This document shows positions 34,701 through 37,700 of a stretch of 37,922 nt of DNA, in pieces. The notes under the pieces were generated by a model. It was not told the origin of the DNA. It did not search any database and saw only the letters and a program-made list of their open reading frames with translations. The position numbers and the translations under genes were made by a program. Where the stretch lies: positions 1 through 37,922 of the forward strand of contig JAHFOI010000002.1 of the NCBI GenBank assembly GCA_023266895.1. The letters run 5' to 3'. Position 1 is the first letter of the stretch. Each line of letters begins with the position of its first letter. Origin of the DNA: Candidatus Woesearchaeota archaeon. Lineage in GTDB: Archaea; Nanobdellota; Nanobdellia; Woesearchaeales; ARS49.

Positions 34701-37700
34701 ACCAGAGTAGTAGCTTGTGCATTACCTTCTTGAATTGTAGAACGCTGATCACTCTTTGCTATTTGCGGTTCTTGTTTTGCTGCTATTTTTTTTGCGAGGC
34801 GCGCAGCATCAACAGCAAGAGTTTCTGCATGGTCAGCGTCTTGTTTTGCCTGGTTAGCAACTTGCTTCAACTTAAGCGCGTTTTCTGCCGCAGCCTGTGC
34901 TACTCGCTCAAGCTTAAGTACTTCTTTTGTTTCAGCATGCTTATTCAATGCTTCTGCAAGCTTTTGCTCTGCTTCTTGAGCACCCTGTTGCGCTTTATTG
35001 GCTACTTCTGATTTTTGCTGAGCAGCATTATTTGCTTGTGCTGCTTCTTGCTCAAGTTTTTTGGCATCTTGCACTGCGTGGTCTGCCTGAGAAATTTTAG
35101 CCTGCTCAACAGGTTTTGATTCTACTTTTGGCGCTTCAGGAGCCTTTGCGGTTTCTACCACTTTTAGTGCCTCAATTGGTTTACTTTCAGAAGCAGCAAC
35201 ACTCTTTGCTTTTTCTAGGTTAGTTTGTGCAACAAACACTTGCTGTTCTGCAACCTCTACCTTCTTCTGTGCCAAAGCCTTTTGTTCAGGAGTTGCTACA
35301 AGATCTTGCTGCACTTTTTCAAAGCGTTGTTCAGCATTCAGTTTTTGTTGGTTTGCAAAATCAAGACCAGCCTGTCTTGCACCAATTTCTTCTTGTAATT
35401 TTGCTTCAGCCTGTATTCTTGCTCTTTGCTTAGCTTTTTCTTCTGCAATTTTTGCTTGTGCTGCTTCTTGGGCTTGTAACTCTGCGTTTTTCTTTTGCGC
35501 TTCTATTGCTTGTTTCTTAGCTTTTTCTTCTGCTTGCAAGTTTGATTCCAAAACTTTTGCTACTTGAGCATCAATTGTTCTCACCGCGCTTACTATTTCA
35601 GTTGCAACTGTTCCTTTGCCTTCAGTTCTTCCTTTATTCATTCCTTGGAATAATTCATTTGCAATCTGAGCACGCTGTGTTTGTCCTTTAAGAGGATCTA
35701 GTTTATCAAGTGCTTTCAGAGACTCAGTAATTCCGGTTTTCACTCCTTCAATCAAAGATTTTCGCGTTTCAGGATTAGTTTCTTGCAAAACAGCCTCAAT
35801 TCTTTCTCGTGCAACAACAGCAGTTTTTTGTGCAGATGCAACAAGGCTGTCTTTTTTGGCTTGTTCTTTTGCAGTTTCAATACCTTTCCGTAAGGCTTCT
35901 AATGACGTAACTGCTTGCCGAGCAACACTGGCAGAGTTCTCAGCAGCACGAGCAGCATTTATTGCTTCTTGCCCTGCTTGTAGTCCAGCTTTTTCTGCTT
36001 GTTCACGAGCTTGCTCGCGTTCAGCACTAAACTCTGCACTTTCTGCAAAGCTTGAAATCTTGTCACCTTCTGCTTTTTTTGCTTGAGCAGTACTTGCTTT
36101 TGCCCGAGCCTCTGCAGCAAGTGTTAAGGCTTCTTGCGCTGCGGTTTCAGCTGTTTCATGAGCTTTTTTGGCTTGGGCGATTTGTTCTGGAGTAGCGTCT
36201 TTTTGTGCCTCAATATCTTCTTTCAATGCTCGTGCTTGATCTGCAAACTTGCCAGCGTCAATAGCTGCACTACCTGCCGCTTGAGGTGCAACAGGCAAGA
36301 TTTTGAATACTTGATCTTGCGCAGTTTTTTGTTGTCTCACAATTTCTTTGATACCTGCTTGTGCTTCTTGAGCTTGATTTATCTCTTGAGCAAGTGTGTT
36401 TGACTGTTCAACAAGTGCACTAAGTTGTTTTATGGTTGTTTTCAGCACAAGAACTCGTGGATCTGATGCGCTGAATTGCTGCGCAAGCTGTGCTGCTCTG
36501 GTCTGAAGCACTTCTAATGCATGTGTTGGATCAGCAGAATTTAGTCCTAAGGTGTCCATAACATCTGAGAACTTTTGCTCAACACTTTCCTTGATGCTTA
36601 CTAAGTTTTTCTGGTGTTGTGCGAGCTCATTAGCACGACGACCTAAAAGTGCTGTGTCAAGAGTATTTGGTTGTGAGGCTTTCTTTTCTGCAGCTTCTAT
36701 TGCATTCTGGCGAGCAGTCTGTTGCGCGCGCAATGCCAATTCTTGAGTAACTCGCACAGGTAAACTACACGAAACAGACCCTCCTGTGCATGCTACTTCT
36801 TCGCGAAGCACTCCTGCTTGTTGTGCAACAGTATTTCTCCAGGATTCTAAATTAACATTTCTGTCAACAACACCCAGGTCTACTTCTGTTTTAACAGTTA
36901 CTCCTGAACCAGTAGGTGTCACAGTATCTCTTGCTCCTTTCAAAGCAGTAATGTCTTCTTGAGACTGCCTGGCTTCAGCAGTTGCTGGTGCTTCAACACC
37001 TGCTGTTTTATCAAGTTCTGCAGTTGCTGCATCACGTTTTGCGTTTGCGTCACTAGCTGTTTTCTCAAGGTTTTCTGCAAGACTCACTCCATTAACACCT
37101 TGGGCTGCAGGCATGAGGAAGTCAGTAGCCCACGCGCCAACATCAGCAATGTTTTCAGCATTTGCGCCAATAATTTTTTCAGTACCGATTTTACCAGGAG
37201 CTGACGCACCTTGTTCAGTGTACACAATACGTCGTTCTATTTTTCCATGGTCTTTAGTATCAACCCAGTTTACCACTACTGCACGTATTGGTTTGCCTTG
37301 AGCATCAGTAACTCCTATGTTTTGCACAACAACCCTGAGCTTTTTGCCTTTTTGCGAAAACTCACTGCCATCCATGGCACGATAATTATCTAAAGATTCA
37401 TCAGCACTTAGGCTGTACAACAAGAATTCTCCTTGCGCAGTTGGAAGAAGATCAGTATTAACAATCGCGGGCGTTGTTTCTGAAATTGCGGTAACTCCTG
37501 GAAGCACTTGAGCTCCTTCACTTAATTCTTTAACACCTGCATTAATGACTAGTATTCCACCATCAGGCCCTTGAACAATAACTCGTGCACCTTCACTGCT
37601 TTTTACAGTAAGCTTAAGTTCTGGTGATGCCTTGATTGCATCAGCAACTTGTTGTGCATTCATGTTACGCACATTGATTTGCTCGGCAACACCCACCTCA

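Noticed and set aside
37694-37696. GTG as the start codon of the giant gene
   Set aside because: The frame stays open for 75 more codons to the window edge with matching composition. The GTG is only the farthest-upstream start-like codon available.
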